Assembly: GCF_001421485.1 (NCBI RefSeq)
Contig: NZ_LMKK01000002.1
Span: 467,561-531,560, forward strand
DNA: 64,000 nucleotides
Reading direction: 5' to 3'
DNA from: Agreia sp. Leaf210
GTDB taxonomy: Bacteria > Actinomycetota > Actinomycetes > Actinomycetales > Microbacteriaceae
Shown here: positions 8,014 through 17,335 of the stretch, piece by piece
Layout: each line of letters starts with the position of its first letter
How positions within the stretch are numbered: the first letter of the stretch is position 1
Notes under the pieces: generated by a model
The model's input: the letters and a program-made list of their open reading frames with translations, nothing else
The model's database searches: none
What the model was told of the DNA's origin: nothing
Made by a program: the position numbers and the translations under genes

Positions 8014-10086
8014 CTACGCCCGCGAGCGCAGCAGCGTGAACGAACCACCCGAGACGATCAGGGTCGTGACTGCGCCTTCGACGACCTGAGCGGGATCGCT
8101 GGAAGTCGCCAGCTCCCACTCCGCTCCCGGCGCCTCCGGCACCTGGAACTCGACGCCGTTCTCGGCGGCATTCAGCAGCAGGGCGAACGAGTCCGCCCCC
8201 TCGTGGGTGAACACGAGCGTCTCGGTGCGGGCGTTCGGGTTGTCCCAGTCGTGGTCGTCGAAGCTCTCGCCGTCGCTTCGGACGATCTCCACGGCGTCGG
8301 CGGCGATCGCATCCGGCACCTCTGACAGCACCTCGGGGGCCTGACGGAACCAGTTCGGGCGGAGGGCCGGGCTCTCGGCACGCAGAGCGATCAGGGCTCG
8401 GGTGAACTCGAGCAGCTCCTCGTCGACGTTCGCCCAGTCGAACCACGAGATCTCATCGTCCTGGCAGTAGGCGTTGTTGTTGCCACCCTGGGTGCGCCCG
8501 AGCTCGTCGCCACCGAGGATCATGGGCACTCCGGCGGAGAGGAGCAGGGTTGCGAGCAGATTCCGTCGTCTGCGGTCGCGGCGGGTGTTGATGCCCTCGT
8601 CCTCGGTCGGGCCCTCGGCCCCTCCATTCGACGACTTGTTGTCGCTCTCGCCGTCTTGGTTGTCTTCGCCGTTCGCCGCGTTGTGCTTCGAGTTGTACGA
8701 CGTGAGGTCGTGCAGGGTGAATCCGTCGTGCGCGGTGATGAAGTTGACGCTCGACAGCGGCGAGCGCCTCGACGCCTCGTAGACATCGGGCGATCCGAGG
8801 ATGCGCTGCGAGACCGTGCCCAGCACGGAATCGGTGCCGTTCCAGAAGTCGCGAACATCATCGCGGAACTTGCCGTTCCACTCCGACCAGTCGGCGGGGA
8901 AGCCGCCCACCTGATAGCCGGCGGTGTCCCAGGGCTCGGCGATCATCTTCACCGGCGCGAGCACCGGGTCCTGCGAGATCAGCGTGAGGAAGGCGCTGTG
9001 GATCTCGGCATCGCCGCCCTGGCGGGTGAGCGTGGTCGCCAGGTCGAAGCGGAAGCCGTCGACGTGCATCTCGGTCACCCAGTAGCGCAGGCTGTCCATG
9101 ATCAGGCCGAGTGCGGCCGGGTGGCTGACGTTCAGGCTGTTGCCCGTGCCCGTCGTGTCGAAGTAGTGCGCCTCGTCGCCCTCGACCAGACGGTAGTACG
9201 CGGCGTTGTCGATGCCCTTGAAGCTGAGCGTCGGACCGAGGTCGTTGCCCTCCGCCGTGTGGTTGTAGACCACATCGAGGATCACCTCGAGACCGGCCGC
9301 GTGGATGGCCTTGACCATCTCTTTGAACTCGGTGACCTGCCCGCCTGCCTGGCCCGCGGCATCCGACACGTATTCGTTGTGCGGCGCGAAGAAGCCGATC
9401 GAGTTGTAACCCCAGTAGTTGCGGAGACCCTTCTCAGTGAGGTGACTGTCCTGCACGAACTGGTGCACGGGCAGCAGCTCGACAGCGGTGACGCCGAGAT
9501 CGGTCAGGTGCTTCAGGGCGGCCGGATGCGCGAGGCCCGCGTAGGTGCCGCGGATCTCCTCGGGCACCTCGGGGTGCAGCTTCGTGAAGCCCTTCACGTG
9601 GGTCTCGTAGATGACCGACTGCGCGAGGGGCGTGCGCGGGGCCTCGTCATCGGCCCAGTCGAACGACGAGTCGGTGATGACGCAGCGAGGGCTGTGCGGG
9701 GCGGAGTCCGAGTCGTTCCGCGTGCTCGGCTCGTTCATGTCGTGACCGAAGAACGACTGGTTGTCGGCCGCCCAGTCGTAGCCGCCCTCGATCGCCGTGG
9801 CGTGCGGGTCGAGAAGCAGCTTGTTCACGTTGTGGCGCAGGCCGGCCTCCGGGTTCCATGCGCCGTCGACCCGAACGCCGTAGCGCGTTCCGACGCCGAC
9901 GCCGTCGACGAAACCGTGGAAGACGTGGCCGGTGCGCTGCGGAAGTTCGACACGGCGCTCTTCTCCGTCGTCGTCGAAGACGCTCACGTAGACGACATCG
10001 GCCGTCTCGGAGTAGAGGGCGAAGTTGTAGTGGCCGTCGATGAGGGAGAAGCCGAGGGGATAGGGAAGGGTGCGGGCGGTGGCCAT
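8014..10086 (-). CDS. glgX: Glycogen debranching enzyme GlgX (GH13 isoamylase type)
   Basis: The 690-residue enzyme hydrolyses alpha-1,6 branches in phosphorylase-limited glycogen in the cytoplasm. An N-terminal CBM48-like domain (FSLIDGHYNFALYSETAD) is followed by the GH13 barrel: VILDVVYNHTAEG, VDGFRFDLATTL with the nucleophile Asp, MIAEPWDTAGYQ with the acid/base Glu, and FITAHDGFTLHDL with the third Asp. PMILGGDELGRTQGGNNNAYCQD is diagnostic of GlgX. Length is normal. AGGA lies 7 nt before the ATG. No other glycogen gene is adjacent. Confidence 0.95.
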   Translation of the reverse strand: MATARTLPYPLGFSLIDGHYNFALYSETADVVYVSVFDDDGEERRVELPQRTGHVFHGFVDGVGVGTRYGVRVDGAWNPEAGLRHNVNKLLLDPHATAIEGGYDWAADNQSFFGHDMNEPSTRNDSDSAPHSPRCVITDSSFDWADDEAPRTPLAQSVIYETHVKGFTKLHPEVPEEIRGTYAGLAHPAALKHLTDLGVTAVELLPVHQFVQDSHLTEKGLRNYWGYNSIGFFAPHNEYVSDAAGQAGGQVTEFKEMVKAIHAAGLEVILDVVYNHTAEGNDLGPTLSFKGIDNAAYYRLVEGDEAHYFDTTGTGNSLNVSHPAALGLIMDSLRYWVTEMHVDGFRFDLATTLTRQGGDAEIHSAFLTLISQDPVLAPVKMIAEPWDTAGYQVGGFPADWSEWNGKFRDDVRDFWNGTDSVLGTVSQRILGSPDVYEASRRSPLSSVNFITAHDGFTLHDLTSYNSKHNAANGEDNQDGESDNKSSNGGAEGPTEDEGINTRRDRRRRNLLATLLLSAGVPMILGGDELGRTQGGNNNAYCQDDEISWFDWANVDEELLEFTRALIALRAESPALRPNWFRQAPEVLSEVPDAIAADAVEIVRSDGESFDDHDWDNPNARTETLVFTHEGADSFALLLNAAENGVEFQVPEAPGAEWELATSSDPAQVVEGAVTTLIVSGGSFTLLRSRA

Positions 10087-10302
10087 CGGTGATCCTGTCT
10101 GAAGTAGTGCGAAACAATCGCCTTCGCAGGATAGAAGCGTGCGGCGGATGGCGCCTCATCAGGGCCGGGGGCTAGCGCTCGAACGATTCTTGTGGTGTAG
10201 ATCTTCGCCAGATCGCCTCGACGCGTTGCAATCCCCCCTTCGGGCCACACGCCGGATCTCTAGGCTCGGCGGCGATACAGCACACACCGTAGAGGAGATC
10301 CC

Positions 10303-10767
10303 ATGTCGTCATACACCTCGCCGCCCGCAACCGGGCGGAGCAGCGAACCGCCCATCGACCAGCCCTACTACGGTGCCCCCATCGGAGCCGCGGTAAAACG
10401 TTTCTTCGCGAAGTACGCGACGTTCTCCGGCCGGGCCAGCCGCAGCGAGTACTGGTGGTGGACGCTCGTCGTCATCATCGTCAGCATCGTTCTGAACGTC
10501 CTGTCGCTCGCCCTCGGCGGAAGCGGCATCGGCCAGGGCGACACGAGCTCGATGACGGCGGGGGCCACCGTCATCACGGTCATCGCCAGCCTGTGGACTC
10601 TCGCCACGATCATCCCCACGCTCGCGCTCGCATGGCGCCGACTGCACGACACGAACCGCAGCGGCGCCTGGTACCTGCTGGTCCTGATCCCGCTCATCGG
10701 ATCGATCATCCTGATCGTCTGGTTCGCCAGCGCGGCGAAGCCCGAGGGCCAGCGCTTCGACCGTTAG
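10303..10767 (+). CDS. DUF805 membrane protein, copy 2
   Basis: This 154-residue membrane protein has the DUF805 pattern VKRFFAKYATFSGRASRSEYWWW, three to four hydrophobic helices, WRRLHDTNRSGAWYL and a terminal KPEGQRFD. GAGGAG precedes the ATG. It is a clear paralogue of the gene at 633-1091, about 9 kb away and in the opposite orientation; the pair differs mainly in the Pro/Ser-rich N-terminus and in the loop after helix 1. Function is unknown. Confidence 0.85.
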   Translation: MSSYTSPPATGRSSEPPIDQPYYGAPIGAAVKRFFAKYATFSGRASRSEYWWWTLVVIIVSIVLNVLSLALGGSGIGQGDTSSMTAGATVITVIASLWTLATIIPTLALAWRRLHDTNRSGAWYLLVLIPLIGSIILIVWFASAAKPEGQRFDR

Positions 10768-10773
10768 CCTGTT

Positions 10774-10805
10774 CGGCTCCCGGCGCCTGCGAGCACCGGG
10801 AGCCG
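10774..10805. terminator. Bidirectional hairpin between DUF805 copy 2 and glyS
   Basis: A perfect 10-bp stem CGGCTCCCGG/CCGGGAGCCG with a 12-nt loop lies between two convergent genes and just after both stops. Confidence 0.7.
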
Positions 10806-10817
10806 GACGGCTGTCGA

Positions 10818-12200
10818 CTAGGCGCCGATGAGCCTCTGGGCCAGGTAGCCCTGCAGGCGATCGAGCGACACGCGCTCCTGCGCCATCGAGTCGCGCTCGC
10901 GCACGGTCACGGCATTGTCTTCGAGGGATTCGAAGTCGACCGTGATCGCGAACGGCGTGCCGATCTCGTCTTGACGACGGTAGCGGCGACCGATGGCTCC
11001 GGCGTCGTCGAAGTCGACGTTCCAGCTCTGGCGCAGATCCTGCGCGACCTTGCGGGCGAGCGGCGAGAGCGCCTCGTTGCGCGACAGCGGAAGCACCGCG
11101 GCCTTTACGGGGGCGATGCGCGGGTCGAGCTTGAGCACGGTGCGCTTGTCGACGCCGCCCTTCGAGTTGGGAGCCTCGTCTTCGTGGTACGAGTCGACCA
11201 GGAACGCCATGAGCGCCCGGGTCAGGCCGAACGAGGGCTCGATCACGTAGGGGATCCACCGCTCGTTCGACGTCTGGTCGAAGTACGACAGGTCGGTGCC
11301 CGACGCCTCGGAGTGCGTCTTGAGGTCGAAGTCGGTGCGGTTGGCGACACCCATGAGCTCGCCCCACTGGCTGCCCGGGAACTGGAAGCGGTACTCGATG
11401 TCGACCGTGCGCTTGGAGTAGTGCGACAGCTTCTCTTGGGGGTGCTCGAACTGGCGGATGTTCTCGGGGTTGATGCCGAGTCCGATGAACCACTCCCAGC
11501 TCTGGTCGATCCAGTACTGGTGCGCCTCTTCATCGGTGCCGGGCTGAACGAAGTACTCCATCTCCATCTGCTCGAACTCGCGGGTGCGGAAGATGAAGTT
11601 TCCGGGGGTGATCTCGTTGCGGAACGCCTTGCCGACCTGGGCGATGCCGAACGGCGGCTTCTGCCTCGAGGTGTTGAGCACCGTGGCGAAGTCCACGAAG
11701 ATCCCCTGGGCGGTCTCGGGTCGAAGATAGGCCATTCCGGACTCGTCCTCGAGCACCCCGAGCGTGGTCTTCAGCATTCCCGAGAACTTCTTGACCTCGG
11801 ACCACTGGCCCACGTTGCCGGTGTCGGGGTCGCGCACGTCGGCGAGGCCGTTGACCGGCGGATGTCCGTGCTTGGCCTCGTAGGCCTCGAGCAGGTGGTC
11901 GGCGCGGTAGCGCTTGTTGGTCGCGAGCGACTCGACCATCGGGTCGTTGAAGACCTCGACGTGGCCGGAGGCCTCCCAGACCTGGCGGGGAAGGATGACG
12001 GCGGAGTCGAGACCCACGACGTTGTCGCGGCTCTGCACCATGAACTTCCACCACTGCCGCTTGATGTTCTCTTTGAGCTCGACACCGAGGGGCCCGTAGT
12101 CCCAGGCACTGCGAGTGCCGCCATAGATCTCTCCGGTGGGAAAGACGAATCCTCGGCGCTTGGCGAGGGCAATGACAGAATCAAGAGGAGATGTGGGCAT
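10818..12200 (-). CDS. glyS: Glycyl-tRNA synthetase, alpha2 class-II type
   Basis: The 460-residue single-chain enzyme charges tRNA-Gly. It begins [23 protein letters not shown] and carries class-II motifs: the motif 2 region [25 protein letters not shown] and the motif 3 region [15 protein letters not shown]. The C-terminal anticodon-binding domain contains [10 protein letters not shown]. This is the archaeal/eukaryal-like one-subunit form used by actinobacteria, not the alpha2beta2 enzyme. GGAAG lies 5 nt before the ATG. No T-box leader is seen. Confidence 0.96.
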   Translation of the reverse strand: MPTSPLDSVIALAKRRGFVFPTGEIYGGTRSAWDYGPLGVELKENIKRQWWKFMVQSRDNVVGLDSAVILPRQVWEASGHVEVFNDPMVESLATNKRYRADHLLEAYEAKHGHPPVNGLADVRDPDTGNVGQWSEVKKFSGMLKTTLGVLEDESGMAYLRPETAQGIFVDFATVLNTSRQKPPFGIAQVGKAFRNEITPGNFIFRTREFEQMEMEYFVQPGTDEEAHQYWIDQSWEWFIGLGINPENIRQFEHPQEKLSHYSKRTVDIEYRFQFPGSQWGELMGVANRTDFDLKTHSEASGTDLSYFDQTSNERWIPYVIEPSFGLTRALMAFLVDSYHEDEAPNSKGGVDKRTVLKLDPRIAPVKAAVLPLSRNEALSPLARKVAQDLRQSWNVDFDDAGAIGRRYRRQDEIGTPFAITVDFESLEDNAVTVRERDSMAQERVSLDRLQGYLAQRLIGA

Positions 12201-12271
12201 AACGGCTTCCGTAAGTCGCCCACCGGCCGGCTGCCAGCGGGTGGATAAGCCACAATCTTATGGGAGGGGCC

Positions 12272-13348
12272 ATGGGAGACCGCGACACCGAGCATTGGCT
12301 CCGCCAGCACGGATTGCCTTACTTCGTGGCGCCGCGCGCTCGATCGCGAGCACTTCTGGCACGCACCGCCCCGTTTCTCGTCTTCGCCCTGTCTTTCGAT
12401 GTGCTGAGTTCGGTGGTCCTCGAGGTCACCATCGATCTCGACACGGTCTCGGCGAGCGAGCTGACCCTGGCCCTCATCGCGTTGCTGCTCGTCATCGCCG
12501 TCCCCGTCGTTCCGGCCCTGCTCGGCCTCTGGACCTCTCGGCTTCTGCGCTCCCGGGCGGGTGCGAAGAGACCGGTCGCCCTCGTTTCGCTGGCGCTCTA
12601 TCTCGTGGTCGATCCCCTGCTCTTCGGCGCGCTCGGGTTCGACGATCCCGTCGATACCCTCGGTCAGAATGCGGCGGTCGCCGTCGCCGCCCTCGCCCTC
12701 ACCTGGCTCGGAATCGGGGCACTGCTCGCGTGGGCGCTGCGGGCGGCCCTCCGCCAATTCGGGGCTCTGGGCCAACTGGCGACACGGGCGCTGCCCATCC
12801 TGATGCTCGTGGTGGTCTTCGCCTATTTCGCTCGGGCCCTGTGGGAGGTGACGGCGAGCATGACCGTGCCGCGACTCGTCGGCGTCGCCGTCTTCTTCGT
12901 CGTTCTCGGCCTCTTGTTCGCCGTTCCCATCATGCGCAAGGAGCTGTCCACCCTCGGTCGGGCCCCCGAGACGGAGGGCCCTCCCTTGACGCCGCTCGAG
13001 CGATTCAACCTCGGCGTCGTCATGGTCATGGCACAGGCCTTTCAAGTGGCACTCTTCGCCGCCCTGGTCTGCGTGTTCCTCGTCGTGCTCGGCACACTCG
13101 CGTTCAGCGACGAGGTGCTGAACAGCTGGCTCGGCGGCCACGGTGACAACGCGCAGGTGCTGGGTGTCGATCTGCCCGTGCGAACGGCGATGCTGAAGAC
13201 CGCCGTGTTCCTCAGCTGCGTCTCGTCTCTCAACTTCCTCGTCTCCGTATCGACCGCCCCCGCGTACCGGGCCTCCTTCTACGACCCGCTGCTCGACGGA
13301 GCTCGCGAGGCACTCGCCGTTCGCGCGGCCTACAGAGCCGGTCGATGA
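12272..13348 (+). CDS. Polytopic membrane protein of unknown function
   Basis: This 358-residue protein has about eight hydrophobic helices, including LVFALSFDVLSSVVLEV, LALIALLLVIAVPVVPALLGL and VGVAVFFVVLGLLFAVP. It has a short polar head (GDRDTEHWLRQHGLPYFV) and a conserved-looking loop REALAVRAAYRAGR at the end. Two ATGs are possible; the one at 12272 is preferred because GGGAGGGG sits between 12260 and 12272 at ribosome-binding distance. The stop overlaps the next gene's ATG (ATGA), so the two were probably translated together. I do not recognise the family. Confidence 0.8.
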   Translation: MGDRDTEHWLRQHGLPYFVAPRARSRALLARTAPFLVFALSFDVLSSVVLEVTIDLDTVSASELTLALIALLLVIAVPVVPALLGLWTSRLLRSRAGAKRPVALVSLALYLVVDPLLFGALGFDDPVDTLGQNAAVAVAALALTWLGIGALLAWALRAALRQFGALGQLATRALPILMLVVVFAYFARALWEVTASMTVPRLVGVAVFFVVLGLLFAVPIMRKELSTLGRAPETEGPPLTPLERFNLGVVMVMAQAFQVALFAALVCVFLVVLGTLAFSDEVLNSWLGGHGDNAQVLGVDLPVRTAMLKTAVFLSCVSSLNFLVSVSTAPAYRASFYDPLLDGAREALAVRAAYRAGR

Positions 13349-14506
13349 CCTCTCTCCTCGACCTCGACATCCGCACCGGCCCCGGTCTCTGGATCGTCGA
13401 CGCCCTCGCCCTCGCCACCCTCGGGGCGCTCGTCGTGCGCCGGCCCGCTCGACGGTGGATGCGGGTGGTCGGCATCGGCGCGATCGCGGGCCTCCTCGTC
13501 GGCCTGGCCGTCGTCTTGGTCGTGCAAGATCTTCTCGACGTCTTCAACTCACCCATCAGCACCGTCTCTCGAAGCTGGATCTACGCCGCCTCGGCAGCAT
13601 GCGGCCTCGCCGTCGCGAGCGTGCGCGTGACAAGAGGCTGGCGTCGCGCCGTGGCCATCTTCGCCGTGCCGTGGTTCGTCGTCACCGCCGCCCTCGGGGT
13701 GAATGCGGGGTTCGGCCTCGAGCCGACGCTCGGCGACCTGATCGGGGTCGAGACGCAGCCGCCGCTGACGGTGCCACCCCTTGTTCCACGCACCTCGTCG
13801 GACGCCGACGACTCGATTCCGCTGGCGGCTCGGTGGACGCCGCGCGGCGATCTGCCAGGTTCCCGAACGGGTCGGGTCTCTATCCCCGCCACATCGTCGG
13901 ACTTCACCGCACGAGATGCCGTCGTGTGGCTGCCACCGGCTGCTCTCGTCGACGACCCGCCCGACCTCCCCGTGGTCGTGCTCATGATGGGCCAACCCGG
14001 CAGCCCCAGCGTCGACATCATCGGAGACGTGCTCGACGAGTTCGCCGCCGATCACTCGGGGCTCGCACCCATCGTCGTCTCCGTCGATCAGCTCGGCGGG
14101 GCCGATACGAACAACCCGCTGTGCATCGACGGCTACCAGGGTGACGCGCGGCGGTATCTGTCGGCCGACGTGCCCGCCTTCATCAGATCCACATTCAACG
14201 TGCAGGATGCGCGGGAGGCGTGGACAGTGGCCGGCTTCTCGAACGGCGGCATCTGAGCGTGCACGACCGCTGTCCATCCTGGATACGCACCACTTCACCG
14301 ACACCTGGGCCATCTTCGCAAGCGGGGAATTCGACGAGCCCTACCTCGGGGCATCCAGAACCCTCGCGAGGGCGGCCACGGCCGCGGGAATGACGACGAG
14401 TCTCGCGATATCGCCCGGCACATCTCACGGTGGAGCGACCCTCGAATACGGTCTGCGCCACGCCTTCGAGACGCTGTATCCCCGGCTGGGCCTGTCGACG
14501 GAGTGA
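13345..14506 (+). pseudogene. Broken membrane-anchored esterase (alpha/beta hydrolase)
   Basis: The first frame (13345-14256) encodes four membrane helices, then an Ag85/esterase-like domain ending at the nucleophile elbow AGFSNGGI and a TGA stop. After the stop the same frame still reads ACTTAVHPGY, as expected for an intact enzyme. Hydrolase-like sequence then resumes one frame over: HHFTDTWAIFASGEFDEPYLGAS, with the likely catalytic His in SPGTSHGG, up to 14506. Compared with related esterases, roughly 60 residues that would carry the acidic member of the triad are missing. This looks like an internal deletion with frame change plus a stop. A sequencing error could explain the frame change but not the missing segment. 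Confidence 0.7.
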
Positions 14507-14535
14507 ATCATGGCCGCACGCTCACCGCAGCCACA

Positions 14536-14563
14536 TTGACATGGGGTTCGCGCGGAGTAGTGT
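14536..14563 (+). promoter_or_regulatory. Promoter of the APC permease, probably leaderless
   Basis: TTGACA (14536-14541), a 16-bp spacer and TAGTGT (14558-14563) lie 8 nt before the GTG at 14572. No Shine-Dalgarno fits this start, so transcription and translation probably begin together. Confidence 0.55.
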
Positions 14564-14571
14564 TCTCACTC

Positions 14572-16602
14572 GTGACTAACGAAGTCAAGTCGGCAAAACG
14601 CTGGTTTATCGGCGAACCGCTCCCGACCGACAAACTCGAAGGGCAGCTTCTTCCGAAGCGGCTCGCGCTGCCCATCTTCGCCAGCGATCCCCTCTCCTCC
14701 GTGGCATATGCGCCTCAGGAGCTGCTGATGATCCTGCTCATCGGCGGTCTCGCGTTTCTGAGCTTCGCGCCCTGGGTCGCTGCGGCCGTGGTGCTCCTGC
14801 TCGTGGTCGTCGTCGCCTCGTACCGTCAACTCGTCAAGGCATACCCCTCCGGCGGGGGCGACTACGAGGTGGCACACAAGAACCTGGGTGAGAAGGCGGG
14901 ACTCGTCGTCGCATCCGCGCTGCTGGTCGACTACGTCCTGACGGTGGCCGTGTCGGTCGCCTCCGGAGTCGACAACATCATCTCGGCACTGCCGTTTCTC
15001 AACCCCTACCGGGTCGAGATCGCCGTCTTCTTCGTGATCGTGCTCGCCGCCGTGAATCTGCGCGGCGTCGCCGAATCGAGCAAGGCCTTCGCCATTCCGA
15101 CCTATCTGTTCGTGGGCAGCGTGGCACTGATGATCGTCTCCGGGCTGGCGCAGGCCATACTCGGCAACGCCCCGGTCGCCGAATCGGCCGACTACGGCGT
15201 CAAGGCAGAGGGCCTGACGCAGGCCGCGGTCATCCTGCTCCTCCTGCGAGCGTTCTCGAGCGGCTGCAGCGCCCTCACCGGCGTCGAGGCCATCTCCAAT
15301 GGAGTACCCGCGTTTCGCACCCCCAAGGTGAAGAACGCGCAGCGCACACTCGTTCTGATGGGCAGCATCGCCATCGTCCTCTTCGCCGGTCTCGTGACCC
15401 TCGCCCTGATCGCGCGCGTGCACTACGCCGAGAACGCGTGCCACCTCATCGGTTTCCAGAACTGCGAGAGTCAGCCGCAGCGCAGCCTCATCGCGCAGAT
15501 CGCCTCGGCCGTCTTCGGCAACAACTCCGTACTGTTCTACGTGATCCAGGCCGCCACCGCCGCAGTTCTGCTGCTGGCCGCGAACACGGCCTTCAACGGC
15601 TTCCCGCTGCTCGGCTCCGTTCTGGCCAAAGACTCCTATGCTCCGAAATCGCTGCTCACGCGCGGCGACCGTCTCGTCTTCTCCAACGGCGTCCTCATCC
15701 TCGGGCTGTTCGCCACGCTCATCATCGTGGTCTACCAGGCCAGCCTCACCCACCTGATCCAGCTCTACATCATCGGCGTCTTCGTATCGTTCACCCTGGG
15801 TCAGACCGGCATGGTCAAACACTGGTGGGGCATGCTGAAGGGGGGATGCTCGAACCGCGGGGCCGTGTGGCGAGGCCTAGCGATCAACGCCTTCGGTGCC
15901 CTCCTCACCGCCGTGGTCCTCATCGTGGTGACCATCACGAAGTTCACGCACGGCGCCTGGCTGGTCTTCGCCATCATGCCCGTGCTCTACGTTCTGATGC
16001 TCGGCGTCAACCGCTACTACCGCGATGTGAGCAAAGAGATCGAGGTCGACGCGACGACGACCTTCGGCGCCGACGGCGACCACGCGATCGTTCTCGTCGG
16101 TCGCATGCAGAAGCCCGTTCTCAAGGCTCTCGACTACGCGATCGCGGCCCAGCACGACAGCATCGAGGCCGTGCACCTCTCGATCGACGACGAGTCGACC
16201 AATGCCCTCGAGAAGGCGTGGAAAGAGATGAACATCTCTGTGCCTCTCAAGATCATCGTGTCGCCCTACCGAGACGTCGCCGAACCTCTCTGCCAGTACA
16301 TCGCCAAGCGCCGAACGATCCACGGCTCCGAAGTCGTGACCGTCTACACGCCCATCTACATCGTCGGCCACTGGTGGGAGACCCTCCTGCACAATCACAA
16401 GGCTCGTCGCATCCGCAAGCGCCTGATGCTGGTGCACGGAGTCACCATCGCCCTGGTGCCGTGGCTCCTCGACTCCTCCGAGGTCATCTACGGCCGCCGG
16501 TCGCGCCCGTTGCCGGGAGCCGAGCGCCGAGGCGAGCCGGTGCGCCCTGTTGCGCGCACGCCCCGCCAGGAACGGCGACACGCAAGGTCGCAGCAACAGT
16601 AG
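14572..16602 (+). CDS. APC-superfamily amino acid/polyamine-type permease
   Basis: The 676-residue protein has an N-terminal APC transporter core of about 12 helices, starting at KRLALPIFASDPLSSVAYAP and containing YPSGGGDYEVAHKNLG, typical of this actinobacterial group. A cytoplasmic C-terminal region of about 170 residues (DGDHAIVLVGRMQKPVLKAL) resembles a universal-stress-like fold. It probably imports an amino acid or a cation-linked substrate; the substrate is not evident. An upstream in-frame ATG at 14503 overlaps the broken esterase. The GTG at 14572 is preferred because a promoter ends just before it and the family's usual N-terminus begins there. Confidence 0.85.
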   Translation: MTNEVKSAKRWFIGEPLPTDKLEGQLLPKRLALPIFASDPLSSVAYAPQELLMILLIGGLAFLSFAPWVAAAVVLLLVVVVASYRQLVKAYPSGGGDYEVAHKNLGEKAGLVVASALLVDYVLTVAVSVASGVDNIISALPFLNPYRVEIAVFFVIVLAAVNLRGVAESSKAFAIPTYLFVGSVALMIVSGLAQAILGNAPVAESADYGVKAEGLTQAAVILLLLRAFSSGCSALTGVEAISNGVPAFRTPKVKNAQRTLVLMGSIAIVLFAGLVTLALIARVHYAENACHLIGFQNCESQPQRSLIAQIASAVFGNNSVLFYVIQAATAAVLLLAANTAFNGFPLLGSVLAKDSYAPKSLLTRGDRLVFSNGVLILGLFATLIIVVYQASLTHLIQLYIIGVFVSFTLGQTGMVKHWWGMLKGGCSNRGAVWRGLAINAFGALLTAVVLIVVTITKFTHGAWLVFAIMPVLYVLMLGVNRYYRDVSKEIEVDATTTFGADGDHAIVLVGRMQKPVLKALDYAIAAQHDSIEAVHLSIDDESTNALEKAWKEMNISVPLKIIVSPYRDVAEPLCQYIAKRRTIHGSEVVTVYTPIYIVGHWWETLLHNHKARRIRKRLMLVHGVTIALVPWLLDSSEVIYGRRSRPLPGAERRGEPVRPVARTPRQERRHARSQQQ

Positions 16603-16687
16603 GTGCTAAACTGGCGCAAGTTTTGTAAGTTATTCGACTCCCGGGTGGCGTTCTCATCCCCCGGCCCGAGAGGTGAGGGGGTCTCGC

Positions 16688-16921
16688 ATGGGGCGCGGCC
16701 GTCAAAAAGCTAAGCACACCAAGGTTGCTCGCGAGCTGAAGTATTTCAGTCCCGACACCAACTACTCCGCGCTCGAGCGCGAATTGAGCCACCCCTCCGA
16801 CGGTGAGCCCGACTACTCCAAGTGGATCGACGAAGACGAAGACGAGTCCGAACTCGACGGCGTCACGGTTGTGAACCCCGAGTTGCTCGACACCGACGAG
16901 CCGCGCCAGAAGCGCGCCTAG
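16688..16921 (+). CDS. DUF3073 protein
   Basis: This 77-residue acidic, hydrophilic protein has the diagnostic N-terminus MGRGRQKAKHTKVARELKYF and then DYSKWIDEDEDES. DUF3073 is almost confined to Actinomycetota and often sits beside purM; here it is about 7 kb away from purM. Function is unknown. The ATG at 16688, with AGGGGG about 7 nt upstream, is preferred over an ATG five codons earlier. The stop overlaps the convergent membrane-protein gene by 4 nt. Confidence 0.88.
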   Translation: MGRGRQKAKHTKVARELKYFSPDTNYSALERELSHPSDGEPDYSKWIDEDEDESELDGVTVVNPELLDTDEPRQKRA

Positions 16922-17277
16922 TTCGTCGAATCCTCGTCGAGCTGAGCAGAGCCGGTCTCCGTCTCGCCGTCGACACGCTCGCTGGTCGTCATGACGACAG
17001 TTCGTGCGCGGCGGGTCGACGCCCGGTCGACGGCCACAGCCACGCCGGCCGACAGCCCGACGAACACGGTCACGAGGATGATTCCGACGAACCCGAAGAC
17101 CTGAGCCCGAGAGTAGTTCGGCGTCTCGGGAAACACGAAGGTCAGAATCAGCGTGATGAGAATCGCGAGAACGACCCCCACGGCGATGAACCGCACGAAG
17201 CGAGGCGATCGCCTCACCACAACATCGTGTGTTGTGTCGGCAGGAACAGAAGAAGTCGAGTCGTCGGGATGAGCCAC
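16918..17277 (-). CDS. Small two-helix membrane protein
   Basis: The 119-residue protein has a charged N-terminal tail (PADTTHDVVVRRSPRFVR) and two hydrophobic helices (FIAVGVVLAILITLILTFVF and VFGFVGIILVTVFVGLSAGV), joined by the short loop PETPNYSRAQ. A polar C-terminal tail follows. Both ends should be cytoplasmic. It is convergent with the DUF3073 gene, sharing 4 nt. No family function is known to me. Confidence 0.72.
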   Translation of the reverse strand: MAHPDDSTSSVPADTTHDVVVRRSPRFVRFIAVGVVLAILITLILTFVFPETPNYSRAQVFGFVGIILVTVFVGLSAGVAVAVDRASTRRARTVVMTTSERVDGETETGSAQLDEDSTN

Positions 17278-17335
17278 ACCCTATTGTCTCGCACATTGCC
17301 GCGTGGTCGCCGTGCCTCGAGAGCATAATCGTGTG

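Noticed and set aside
14566-15822. 418-residue open frame opposite the APC permease
   Set aside because: Low-complexity His/Asp/Glu-rich translation of the type produced by the reverse of membrane-protein codons; no domain or ribosome-binding site.
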